This document shows, in pieces, positions 23,500-33,373 of a DNA stretch of 64,000 nucleotides (positions are counted from its first letter, which is position 1; each line of letters starts with the position of its first letter). Position numbers and translations under genes: made by a program. Below the pieces are notes generated by a model. That model was given only the letters and a program-made list of their open reading frames with translations. It made no database searches and was not told where the DNA came from. The DNA comes from Adiantum capillus-veneris (Eukaryota; Streptophyta; Polypodiopsida; Polypodiales; Pteridaceae): positions 1,958,501 to 2,022,500 of the forward strand of contig CM043967.1 of assembly GCA_014529385.2 (NCBI GenBank), given 5' to 3'.

Positions 23500-24396
23500 A
23501 GGTTGGAGAATATTGCGAGGGAGAAGACGGAAACACAAGCTACCAATAGAATTCCAAGGAGTAGTTTCCAAAGCTATTCTTGATAGTGGAGCGGGGGTTG
23601 CTATCGCCACCAAAGAAATCTGGAAAAAATGGGGAAAACCAGCTTTGAGGGCTACCAGAATGAAACTGCAGACGGGTTCATGGAGAAGCCTCTAGGACTT
23701 TTAGAAAAAGTAATTGTCACTTCGTGCGGAATCGAGTATGAGCATACATTTGCAATAGTCGATTTCGACAAAAAGAACAATTATGAGATCATCTTGGGAC
23801 GACCATTCATGCGACAATTGAAGATGGTCCAAGATTGGGGTTATGACCACATATACCTCAGACATGGCGAGACAACAACTAAAATACACCTGAAAGACCA
23901 TAGTTACAAAGATGTGAACCAAACACCTATGGAAGAGTTTGATTCGGCTACAGTAGCAGGATCAGAACTACCAGCATGGTTAGGGCAACCAAAAGAGCTA
24001 TGGATGTGCGGAGCCTCACATTGTGGAAGCTTAAGAAGAGAGGAATGCGTCTTAGAAAGAGAAATTGAGGGCAAGGAGTATATTCCGGAACCTTTCCCTG
24101 AAGATGCCTTGGAGCCTCTAGAATGGGAACACATACTAGAAACATTGGATGTCTGTACCATTACCAACAGTCCAACAACAAAATTTTGCGATAAGGATGG
24201 CTATGATGTGTTACCCTATTACATTGTAAGTGTTATACCAGAAAAAGAAACGGTAGAACCACCAGAACAAGAAGAGTTTTACAACTCCTCTGAACACTTG
24301 GAAGTAAATGATGATGCAGATAATGAGTGTTCAGACACCTCAAGTGAGCGTGGAAATGAAACCGAGAATATCAAGTTTTATGATTTTGCTAATTAA
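23500..24396 (+). pseudogene. Gypsy 1 retropepsin plus conserved spacer domain
   Basis: The aspartic protease signature AILDSGAGVAIATKEIW lies at 23574-23625 in one frame. After a shift near 23660 the flap and second strand follow (KPLGLLEKVIVTSCGIEYEH, EIILGRPFMR, to about 23815). Beyond the protease about 190 residues run without a break, with WMCGASHCGSLRREECVLE at about 24001-24057, a PFPEDALEPLEWEHILETLD block and a C-terminal acidic tail ending at 24396. This spacer is also present in gypsy 2 and is not part of a standard protease or RT. Its role is unknown. Confidence 0.85.
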
Positions 24397-24459
24397 CACC
24401 CTAGACACCAAGAACGCTATAGGAGAAAACGAGCAGGAAACAAAGCGAGAGAGAACCTG

Positions 24460-24969
24460 ATGCCTAGGATAAAAGGTAAAACTCACTATTTGATGCTTGT
24501 AAAAGTAGAGGATTGTGTAAAAGATCAAATATCAGGAGGATTCTCAAAAAATCAAAAAGAAAGAACGCGAGAGGAAATAAAACAGGTACGGAAAGCTAAA
24601 ACCGAAATAAAATCACAAAAATCTCAAAAATCAAAAAAAGAAATAACAGAAGACCAAGAGTGGACCAAACTGGAGCGTAAACAGAAATACCAAGAACTGA
24701 AACGGTCTTTGAGAGAGATATGGACCACTGAAGAAGATAGCAATGGTAAAGGGGAGTCAGAAAAATGGAACATAAATGTACCATCACACTATCGGAGATT
24801 TACTATCCAGGACAGAAAAATCATCATGACACCACCAGTCAGTGAAAGAACCAACCAAGAATCCTTCGATAGGCCTGAAAATGCAAAAAAGATAGACCTC
24901 GCAGAACTAGGTGAAAAGCCTCAGCCGGTCTATATAGCTAACGATTTAGAGCCTGAGGAGGAAGAATAG
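24460..24969 (+). CDS. Lys/Glu-rich PR-RT linker of gypsy 1
   Basis: An open 169-residue stretch: very Lys/Glu/Gln-rich and probably helical, then HYRRFTIQDRKIIMTPP and an acidic end LEPEEEE before the RT. The HY(R/K)(R/K)(F/Y)T(I/L)QD block recurs in gypsy 2 (near 56516). It is likely part of the pol polyprotein rather than a separate gene, since a stop at 24967-24969 separates it from RT. Confidence 0.65.
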   Translation: MPRIKGKTHYLMLVKVEDCVKDQISGGFSKNQKERTREEIKQVRKAKTEIKSQKSQKSKKEITEDQEWTKLERKQKYQELKRSLREIWTTEEDSNGKGESEKWNINVPSHYRRFTIQDRKIIMTPPVSERTNQESFDRPENAKKIDLAELGEKPQPVYIANDLEPEEEE

Positions 24970-25895
24970 CTAACACAACTTCTCAAGAAGTATAAAGATG
25001 TGTTCGCTTGGTCCTATAAAGACCTCAAAGGAGTTGATCCATTGATATGCCAACATACAATTCCCTTGAAATCGGATGCAAAATCTAGCAAACAACGTCC
25101 TTATACATATAATGACACATTTGCTAAACGAATCAAAGAAGAGATTGATAAATTGATGGAAGGGAAATTCATCTATGAGATTGAACATACAAATTGGGTG
25201 TCACCCATTGTGGTAGTTCCCAAAAAGAATGGAAAACAGCGAGTGTGTGTAAACCTCAAGAAGGTGAATGCAGCAACCATAAGGGATAATTGTCCCTTGC
25301 CAATCAGTGATCACAGAACATGTACTGGAGCGAGTGGCCGAGAAACAGGCTTATTCCTTTCTGGATGGGTTTTCAGGATACAACCAACTGGAAATAGCAA
25401 GGGAGGATCAACACAAAACAACGTTTGCCACAGAAATGGGAGATTTATGCGTATCGAGTTATGCCATTTGTCTTAACTAATGCACCAGCCACTTTCCAAA
25501 GGTTAATGACTCACGCATTCAAGGAATACCTAAGAATATTCTTAGAAATTTACATGGATGACGTGTGTGTACACTCTCTTCTACGAGAGGAACATATTGA
25601 CCATTTGCAAAAGGTCTTTGAAAAGTGCAGGACATATTGAATCTGTCTTAACTCGAAAAAGTGTGTGTTTATGGTTAAGCAAGGACGAATCTTAGGACAC
25701 ATTGTCTCAAGAAATGGCATAACCACTGACCTGGACAAAGTCAAAGTCATTATAGACCTACCCAGGCCTACTAATGCGAAACAAGTGCAATCCTTCATGG
25801 GACTCTACAGATATTATCGAAGATTCATATACATGTATGCGGTTATCGCACAACCTCTGTATCGTTTGCTAGTCAATTTCGAGTGGACCGAGGGT
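24970..25895 (+). pseudogene. Gypsy 1 reverse transcriptase, frameshifted
   Basis: RT blocks in order: FAWSYKDLKGVDPLICQH; WVSPIVVVPKKNGKQRVCVN (25195-25255); after a shift near 25310, RVMPFVLTNAPATFQRLM (25440-25510); the catalytic box IYMDDVCVHS (about 25549-25578); then GRILGHIVSRNGI and FMGLYRYYRRFI (25685-25830). A stop (TGA near 25638) and shifts inactivate it. The frame ends at LVNFEWTEG near 25893, where the sequence jumps into integrase. Confidence 0.9.
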
Positions 25896-26341
25896 AGCTT
25901 ACAAAACATCAATCGGAACAACACCATACAACATGGTGTTTGGCCTAAATGCTATACTACCCATAGAGTTTTTAATTCCAACTCTACGAGTAGCAAAAAG
26001 CTTAGAATGGATAGGGCATGAGCTCTCTTCAAAAATTGATGAACTTGAAAAGCTAGATGAACTCCACTTACGAGCTGTCGCTTCAATCTATGCTAAAAAG
26101 AGAAGACAAAAAGAATTTTTTGACAAACATGTGCGTACCAAAGAGTTTAAAACAGGCGATTACGTACTGGTATATACCTTGAAGCAACATGCCAAGAAAC
26201 TTAAAAAGCGAGGGATGGGACCATTTGTGATTAGTGATCTATCACAAAGTGGAGCTGTCAAGCTTGCTACATTAGCAGGTGAAGAAATTCCAAACTGGAT
26301 TAGTGGATGTCGACTGAGGCGGTATCATCTACCCCTCACAT
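25896..26341 (+). pseudogene. Gypsy 1 integrase C-terminal region
   Basis: One frame reads AYKTSIGTTPYNMVFGLNAI (25896 on), the segment that follows the catalytic glutamate region in gypsy integrases. It then gives the C-terminal domain with KEFKTGDYVLVYTLK, KKLKKRGMGPFVISDL and RLRRYHLPLT, ending at TAG 26339-26341. No chromodomain follows. The H2C2 finger, the DDE core and all of RNase H are missing, so this is a fusion produced by internal deletion. Confidence 0.85.
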
Positions 26342-26346
26342 AGAAG

Positions 26347-27614
26347 ATGCTTCAACAAATTCATCAAGGAAAAGAAAGAACGAAGGAAAAACAGAGAGTA
26401 CGAGAAGAAGCTCAAGCCGAAGCACAAGAACACATTTCAAAAAGACGGCTTCTGCGACAACAACAACAAAGTGGAACACCATTGCGAATCAATGTCATTC
26501 GACTGACGAAGTTGGAGGAGGAAACAGTGGAGCCAATAATTGCGGTCAAAGCGGGCAACAATCAAGTTGAATCAACAGCATTGCTTGATTCGTGTGCTCA
26601 AGCAAATTTGATCTCTAACGGATTATACCAACAGCTCAAAGTCACAGGTCAACTTCATCCTACTCCTCAAGTGCTGGAAAGTAGCACATCACACCCGTTG
26701 AAAACATTGGGATGGACTATATTGCACGTACAGATACATCAATCTATTTACCCACACAAATTCTATGTGGTGACAGATGAAAGCACACAACACCCAATGA
26801 TGCTGGGGCAACCTTGACAAAAAGCATACAATGTGCAGATAGATTGGAAAGCAAAAGCGGTCAAAATTCAACATGCACATGAACAACAGGTGATAGCTTT
26901 TGCTCAGCAATACAAGCATGATCAACTGCAAGACATGCAATCACTGGAAACAAAGCCAAAAGCACAAATGCCATTCAAGAACAACATGATACCCGAAAAC
27001 ACCAATAAGGTAAAAGCCAACCATGCTAATTACAGACATATGAAGTCACCGGCCGCAATGCAAAGATCTAGGTTACCAACACAAGGAAAACATGTATGGA
27101 TGCGGAAGGATAGAAATGCCATGGCAGACAAAGAACAATGCAACAACAAAATTCCAACAAAGCAGATGGTTCAACCACAAACCAAGGGAATAAAACAGAT
27201 ATGGATCCCAAAGAAAATGGTTATCCATAACCCAAATGCCACTCACATTTGGATACCAAAGCAAAAGCAAAAGGAACTCCCTTCAGTACAAGCAACAACG
27301 GAAAGCAGACAGCTGCATTTCAAAAAGGAAAACCGACATATGAGGATACCAATGAAAGACAAACCAGTGGCAAACAAGAAAGTGCCAAACCATCTACAAA
27401 AATCGACAACAACAAAATACCAATGGAAAGCCAAGGCCATACGGCCCATAGCCATTACATCCCAGCCATTCTATCCTTAGAAACAGCTACGACTCTATCA
27501 TCAGTTTTGGCAAAGCAACTCCTGTTTGGAAAAAAGACAATTAAACAGAGAGCAGTAGAGTTACAGCTGTTACTTGCAAAGAAATTAGGAAACCTTGACG
27601 GCGAATGCCAATAA
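26347..27614 (+). pseudogene. Post-integrase ORF with a second retropepsin-like domain and xWIPK repeats
   Basis: An ORF opens with ATG at 26347, three bases after the integrase stop. An Arg/Gln/Glu-rich leader is followed by a full aspartic-protease-like pattern. ALLDSCAQANLISNGLYQQL (26578-26637) matches the D-[ST]-G-A...N.IS site with Cys in place of Gly. HKFYVVTD and MMLGQP follow, then after a stop codon at 26816-26818 (where W is usual) NVQIDWKAKAVKI. The tail to 27480 is Lys/Gln-rich and repeats VWMRK, IWIPKK and IWIPKQK. An overlapping frame runs to 27614. This protease copy is distinct from the one at 23.6 kb. Extra ORFs near the 3' end occur in some plant gypsy elements, but I know of none with this content. 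Function unknown. Confidence 0.65.
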
Positions 27615-27777
27615 GAAACTTGCTTGTTCCCTTCTCTTGCACAACATTAATTTTTCCATGCATTGACAGAGTATGCATAAAGTAGGGCCACATTAATCGA
27701 CCAGGCATTAGCACATCTTTTTCAACCTATGCATGGCACATACTCCAAGGCGAAACCTTGTCGTCCGGGAGGACTCC

Positions 27778-27793
27778 GGCTAGGAGGGGGGGA
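27778..27793 (+). other. Polypurine tract of gypsy 1
   Basis: GGCTAGGAGGGGGGGAGG lies at the end of the 3' UTR. A similar tract occurs at 15397-15413 and one at 35952, each directly before an LTR start. Confidence 0.7.
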
Positions 27794-29380
27794 GGCATTT
27801 TAGAGGCACTCTCAAATACGGAACCAATAACAAAAACAACAAAAAAGGGCATGATTTTTGACTATTTTAAGGGTAAAAATTTTCTGGAGTAACCCAAGTA
27901 CATATGCCCTTATACAGCATGAAGCTATAGGTATATGGGGCCAAACGCCAAATCAAGCCCCTAGGTGTGTGTATATAAGTAGAAATAGCCATTTTTCAGG
28001 CAAAAAAATTGGTAAAATGGAGAAATCCGGCCATAAAAATTGCATGTGAGTGTATATAATGTGTTGCGGTGATGTTTGTGATTTATTATGATTTTTGGGG
28101 ATTTTATGGGTTTGATTTGCTATTATCCTTTTAATTTTGCTAATTTTCGAGAGAAAAACTTCAAAAATACAAAAATCAGGTGAAAAGCAATCGTAATGAA
28201 AAACAAAAAATATGGGGATAACCAGTGACTATAGGAAAACCTGTGGTACAATGGGGGTGCAACTATGAGACGGGAGCGGAAAGCGTGTTTTGGCCAGGTT
28301 TTGACCGAAATGCCAAATTTCTGGTAAACAGAGCAAATGGAGTCCAAATTAAGAAATTTTTGAGCCTAAACCATATCTCACAAGAAGATAGGAGCACATG
28401 TCAAATTTCATGTAAAGTGGTTCGGGGACCTCCATTATAAGAAATTTTCATCCCATTTTTAGCTCATTCTCACTATTGACTTTGTGGAGAGAGCTTCTGC
28501 CACCTAGAGCGGATCGACCTTCCAGCAGCTTCTACGACGCACACGACTACCCGACGAGCTCCAGACATGAGAGGTAGGCTCACCACCTTGAGCTTTTCGC
28601 ACATGTTTGTCATTATGTCGCAAAAACTAGCGTAGGGGTCACACACAAAGCGGGCGGTAGAGACCTACAAGAAGAGACAGCGGCCTAACAGCTAACCCGA
28701 AAGCAACAAGACTTCATCGGAAGCTTACCCTAGTCTAGTAGACCAGTCCTGGATATCCAAAGGCAGTAGGAAACCATCGGGAAAAACCCTAATTCCCAGA
28801 AACCCGCAAGAGGCCACCAAATGGGAAATCGGCAAAACGGCGACCAAATGCGACCAAAATTCATGGGTAAGAGCATCTTGACATGCTCGACGAGTCTATA
28901 TCACCCACATGACCAAAAAGTGACCCGAAGCGGCACTAAACTTCAGAAACGGCATCAGACACACAAAGCGTCAAATTGCACTTATGGCCAAACCGCAAGT
29001 TCGTTTGCCACCAAACTTCACGAGCGGCTTTCCTAGACCATCAATAACCAATTCCTACGGTGGTAGACCACCACAAATCATCAAAGGTATGTAAACGCAA
29101 CCACGGGTGCTTCTAGAGCGACAAATTGCCAAATGGAGCTCCGGTGAAGCCAAAATCGACAAAAACCATACGGCAAGGATCCCAAAGGGATCAGGAAGCT
29201 ATGGAGACCAACATCAAGAAATTTCATCGCCAAAAAACACGTAAAAAGTCACAAAACGGCTCGAAGGCTGTGAAGTCCACACAGGGAGTTATACTCTATC
29301 CATTTGACTTTTTTGTTGAAATTAGGCTCAAAAGGGACTTAGGGGGGCAAAAGGGCAAGCACTGGGAGCACCAGCACTGA
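27794..29380 (+). repeat. Probable 3' LTR of gypsy 1 passing into the leader of element C
   Basis: The sequence after the purine tract begins like the 15.4-kb fragment and has a TATA-like GTGTGTGTATATAAGTAG at about 27966, plausible as an LTR promoter. The LTR end and any PBS could not be placed, so the boundary with the next element is unknown. No gene is seen here. Confidence 0.45.
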
Positions 29381-29925
29381 AAAAATCACCAGGAGACATC
29401 CTATGCGTAGGATGTCTCAAGGGCACTTTTTGGCACAAACTCCAACATTTTTTATCATGCACATGTTCTGAATGACATTTACAAGCCATACACCAAGTTT
29501 CATCACAATTGGACCAAGTTTGACCTCATATGCATGGAAAAACGCAAAGTTACGGCATAGAGGCAATAATGGGCCAAAGACCAACCAAATCTTGTCCAAA
29601 TCCCATAAAACTTGTACAACACATTCACCAACGTCAAGTAGAAAAAATGATGAAATAGACCTCCTACGCGTAGGATGTCTAATTGACCTTTTTGACATGC
29701 AATAGATGTTTTATCATTCCAGATCAAATCACCTCATCATCAGGAGCCCATATATCAAGTTTGAAGCCATTCTAATCACTTTTTGTTGAGCTTATATGTG
29801 AAGCTACTCAATATATGGCTTCTCTATATATGGCACCTAGGTCCCCTCTATATATACATCATTTCATGTGTGTATTCTACACACTTTGGGGTTCAATTTC
29901 TGTGCTCTCTCTTTCTCTCTCAACA

Positions 29926-29937
29926 TGGTATCAAAGC
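29926..29937 (+). other. Primer binding site (initiator-Met tRNA type)
   Basis: TGGTATCAAAGC directly abuts the 5' LTR end and resembles the common TGGTATCAGAGC site complementary to the 3' end of plant initiator tRNA-Met. Confidence 0.8.
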
Positions 29938-29949
29938 AATACGTTTTTG

Positions 29950-31230
29950 TTTTCGATTTTTCTCTTGATCAAAACCGATTTTATAGAAACCGATTTTTGT
30001 TTTCGATTTTTCTCCTGATCAAAACCGATTTTGAGTTATCGTTCGCGGACTGCGTACATACCTGAAAAGCAAATTCTGCTTTTTGTTTTTTATTTTTCTG
30101 CTAATTGAAAACGATTTTGCAGAAACTACTGGCTAGGAGGATTGGAATCGATGTGGTCTACAACTTTGCAGAAGGAAGTTTTTTCAAATTCTGCACCGAT
30201 TTTGAGTTATCCTTCACACACTGCGTACATACCCAAAAAGCAACTTCCGCCTTTTCTTTTTGAGTTTTTTGCTAATTGAAAATAATTTTGCAGAAACTAC
30301 CCGCAAAAGACGACGAAATCAATGTGGTATACAACTTTTGAGTAGAAAGTTTTTTCAAATTTTGTATCGATTTTGAGTTATCGTTCTCGCATTGCGTACA
30401 TGTTCGAAAAGCAACTTTCGGTTTTTGTTTTCAAATTTTCTCCTGATTTTGCACCGATTTTGAGTTATCGTTCGCGGTTTGCGTACACCATTGAAAGGAA
30501 CTTTCGCTTTTTGTTTTCGATTTCTCTGCTAATTGAAAATGATTTTGCAGAAACTACCTGCTATAGGGTCAGGACTTGATGTGGTCTACAACTCTGCAGA
30601 ATGAAGTTTTTTCGAATTCTGCACCGATTTTGAGTTATCGTTTGCGGACTGCGTACATACCCGAAAAGTAACTTCTGCTTTCTGTTTTTGAGTTTTCTCC
30701 TGATTGAAAACGATTTTGCAAAAACTACCCGCACGAGGGACCGGAATCGATGTGGTCTACAACTTTGTTTTTTCAAATTCTGCACCGATTTTGAGTTATC
30801 GTTCGCGGACTGCGTACATGTTCGAAAAGCAAGTTTCGTTTTATGTTTTTGATTTTTCTGCTAATTGAAAACGATTTTGCAGAAACTACCCGTGCAAGGG
30901 ACTGGAATCGATGTGGTCTACAACTTTGCAGAAGATTTTTTTTTTTCAAATTCTTCACTGATTTTGAGTTATCGTTCGCAGACTGCGTACATGCCTTAAA
31001 AGCAACTTTGCTTTTTGTTTTTTATTTTTCTCCTGATTCAAAATGATTTTGCAAAAACTAGCCGCTGCAGGCATCGGAATCGATGAGAAACTGTTTGCTT
31101 AAGCCATCGGAATCGATGTGGTCTATAACTTTGCAGAAGAAAGTTTCTCTAAATTCTGCATCGATTTTGGGTTATGGTCTTGGACTGCGAATATGTTTGA
31201 AAAGCAAAATTTTACTTTTTGCTTTTGATT
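29950..31230 (+). repeat. Diverged tandem array of a ~170-bp unit inside the TRIM-like element
   Basis: Units share CCGATTTTGAGTTATCGTTC, GCGGACTGCGTACAT, AAACGATTTTGCAGAAACTA and GGAATCGATGTGGTCTACAA. The GAGTTATCGTTC phrase recurs near 30032, 30197, 30375, 30465, 30634, 30793, 30967 and, altered, 31168; one short unit breaks the ~165-175 periodicity. Short ORFs here follow the repeat and are not genes. Confidence 0.85.
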
Positions 31231-31469
31231 TTTCTCATAATTGAAAACTTCCCAATTATATTTTTTCTTCATCAATCATATATTTGTTACTGACGTAACT
31301 TTGCTGCAAAAGCCAGTTACATATTGTTCCGATTCAATCGAGCCATTGATGATCGTCCAAATTCTATCGAGCTACTGTTGGTACATGATCTTTTGTTATA
31401 TGATATACTCGTTCATTGATTCTCGTATAATTATTCTATTAGAGATATAGTTTACGTCGTTTTATTGAT

Positions 31470-31910
31470 AATTTCTCGTGAATACCATAGTGATTTTGAT
31501 AGTACCATGATGATGTTTTGTTAGTACTTTGGTCATGGTGATTCTCGGTGATGCCATGATGATGTTTCGTTGATACCATGGTTATTCTCAGTGATTCCAT
31601 GATGATATTTCGTTAATTCCATGGTGATTTTTGTTGATACCATGATGATGTTTCGTTGATACCATGGTTATTCTCGGTGATACCATGATGTTGTTTTGTT
31701 GATACCATGGTTATTCTCGGTGATACCATGATGTTGTTTCGTTGATACCATGGTTATTCTCGGTGATGCCATGATGTTGTTTTGTTGATACAATGATTAT
31801 TCTCGGTGATATCATGATGCTTTTCGTTGATACAATGATGATTTATTCATTTTTATTGATACAATGATGATGTTTTCTTAATACTTTGATGATATTCATT
31901 GATCACTACG
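31470..31910 (+). repeat. Second tandem array (GATACCATGATG-type units)
   Basis: GATACCATGATGATGTTTCG and GATACCATGGTTATTCTCGG alternate, giving a period near 50 bp repeated about eight times with substitutions, next to the first array but unrelated to it. Confidence 0.85.
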
Positions 31911-32586
31911 TTGATAAATGTTGTTTTATGTAGTATATACACATATCATTTGCATCACGTAATCACACATCTTGTACTTTTACGTTCATACTTTATGTAC
32001 CATATGCTATCGTGCGTATATATGTCGTCAAAAGATTGGCGTCGCGAACCATCTCTTATGACATTGTGAACGTAATTATTTCACTAACGATGCTAATAAT
32101 TTTCATGACTATGTTTTTTTTTTTTTTTTGAGTTATGATCTATGTAGGATTGATCAAAGAATTGATTTCATGAAGAAAAACTTGGTGACAATAAAAGATT
32201 TATGAAGACATGTTTGGTGATGCCATATTGACGACAACATGAAGATATGTTTGGTGATGCGATAGTGATGACAAGCTACACAGCAGATTCTTGGAGACAC
32301 TTCTGATTACGAGCTAATCGATAGCCTTTACACCTCTTCATTGAACCTTTATATTCATTATTGTATTTGATAGGATAGGAGTAACGTAACTCCTCATAAA
32401 CATTCATTGTAAAAGGAGTGATGTAGCTCCTCATAAAATATTCATTGTAAAAGGAGTGATGTAGCTCCTCGTGAACATTTGTATATTCAATGATTTTTAT
32501 AATAAAATGGTGGGTGTATATAGAGTTATGGGTTTTTCCCTTGATCCCCCAAGGGTTTTTTCATCCACAGTTAGGGACCCTTATTT

Positions 32587-32595
32587 GAGCGGGGG
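32587..32595 (+). other. Polypurine tract of the TRIM-like element
   Basis: GAGCGGGGG immediately precedes the 3' LTR. It is short and contains one C. Confidence 0.65.
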
Positions 32596-33373
32596 TGTTG
32601 AGCTTATATGTGAAGCTACTCAATATATGGCTTCTCTATATATGGCATCCAGGTCCCCTCTATATATACATCATTTCATGTGTGTATTCTACACACTTTG
32701 GGGTTCAATTTCTGTGCTCTCTCTTTCCCTCTCAACACTTTTGACCCCCAACACCCTCAGGATATACTTTTTGAGCCCAAAAACACCTCACAGAGCCTTA
32801 CAAGCATCAAATATTGTCTAAATTCAAATCCAAGAACATGGCCATGTTCCATAGGCCAAGGACGACCCACAAAACAAGTTTCATGTCATTTTGATGAAAA
32901 AGACATCCTACGCGTAGGATGTCTCCAACATAAATTTAGCCTTCTGTGCAAAGAATGACATCATGGGAGCCAATACCATGGTGCAATGAGCCCATATACC
33001 AATTTTTAACCCATTTGGACATCAATTGCTACCTATGATGGACATTCTACCCAAATTGTGACCTAAAGCCTGAATCAGCCCAAAAATCCACTTTTTGATA
33101 TCCAAATCCAAATCCAAGCATATAGCCATGTTTTATGAGCCTTACACTACCTGCATGTCAAGTATGAACCAATTCTGATGAAAAAGACATCCTACGCGTA
33201 GGATGTCTAGATGGAAATTTTTGGCCATATTTACACTGTGAGCACATGCACAGCTTCACAAGTTCCTTTTAAGCTTTATTTTCAATTTTCAAGTCATTTG
33301 GATACGTAAAACTCAGTTTCGTAGCTAATATGGAAAAAACGCTAACTTCGGACTACTGAGTGCAATAGGATCT

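Larger units (their letters stand above)
29784..32737 (+). mobile_element. Complete TRIM-like non-autonomous LTR element, 2954 bp
   Basis: Two nearly identical 142-bp LTRs (29784-29925 and 32596-32737; TGTTGAGCTT ... CTCAACA) flank an interior without coding capacity. The sequence CTTTT is present on both outer sides (29779-29783 and 32738-32742), a 5-bp target duplication. A PBS follows the 5' LTR and a purine tract precedes the 3' LTR. The LTRs differ at a few bases only, so insertion was fairly recent. The interior is larger than in typical TRIMs and consists mainly of two tandem arrays. Orientation is inferred from PBS and PPT. Confidence 0.93.
29393..33208. repeat. Four regularly spaced CGCG-centred palindromes in the element C leader
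   Basis: Palindromes at 29393-29418, 29657-29680, 32901-32924 and 33185-33208. The last two are perfect 24-mers with 9-base arms AGACATCCT / AGGATGTCT around ACGCGT. The first has 11-base arms around TGCG, and the second has one arm mismatch. Centre spacing is 263, 285 (after subtracting the 2959-bp TRIM insertion and its target duplication) and 284. Weakly repeated phrases such as CAAGTTTCATxxxATTxxGA lie between them, so the leader is an old tandem array in which the palindrome is the best-preserved part. Confidence 0.85.

Noticed and set aside
29815-31046. Short Phe/Leu-rich ORFs
   Set aside because: They follow the ~170-bp tandem unit of the TRIM-like element and are not conserved as proteins.
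29393-33208. Regularly spaced palindromes considered as a CRISPR array
   Set aside because: Spacing of ~263-285 bp, only four copies, plant retroelement context and no cas genes; a CRISPR array has ~30-bp repeats and ~30-bp spacers.
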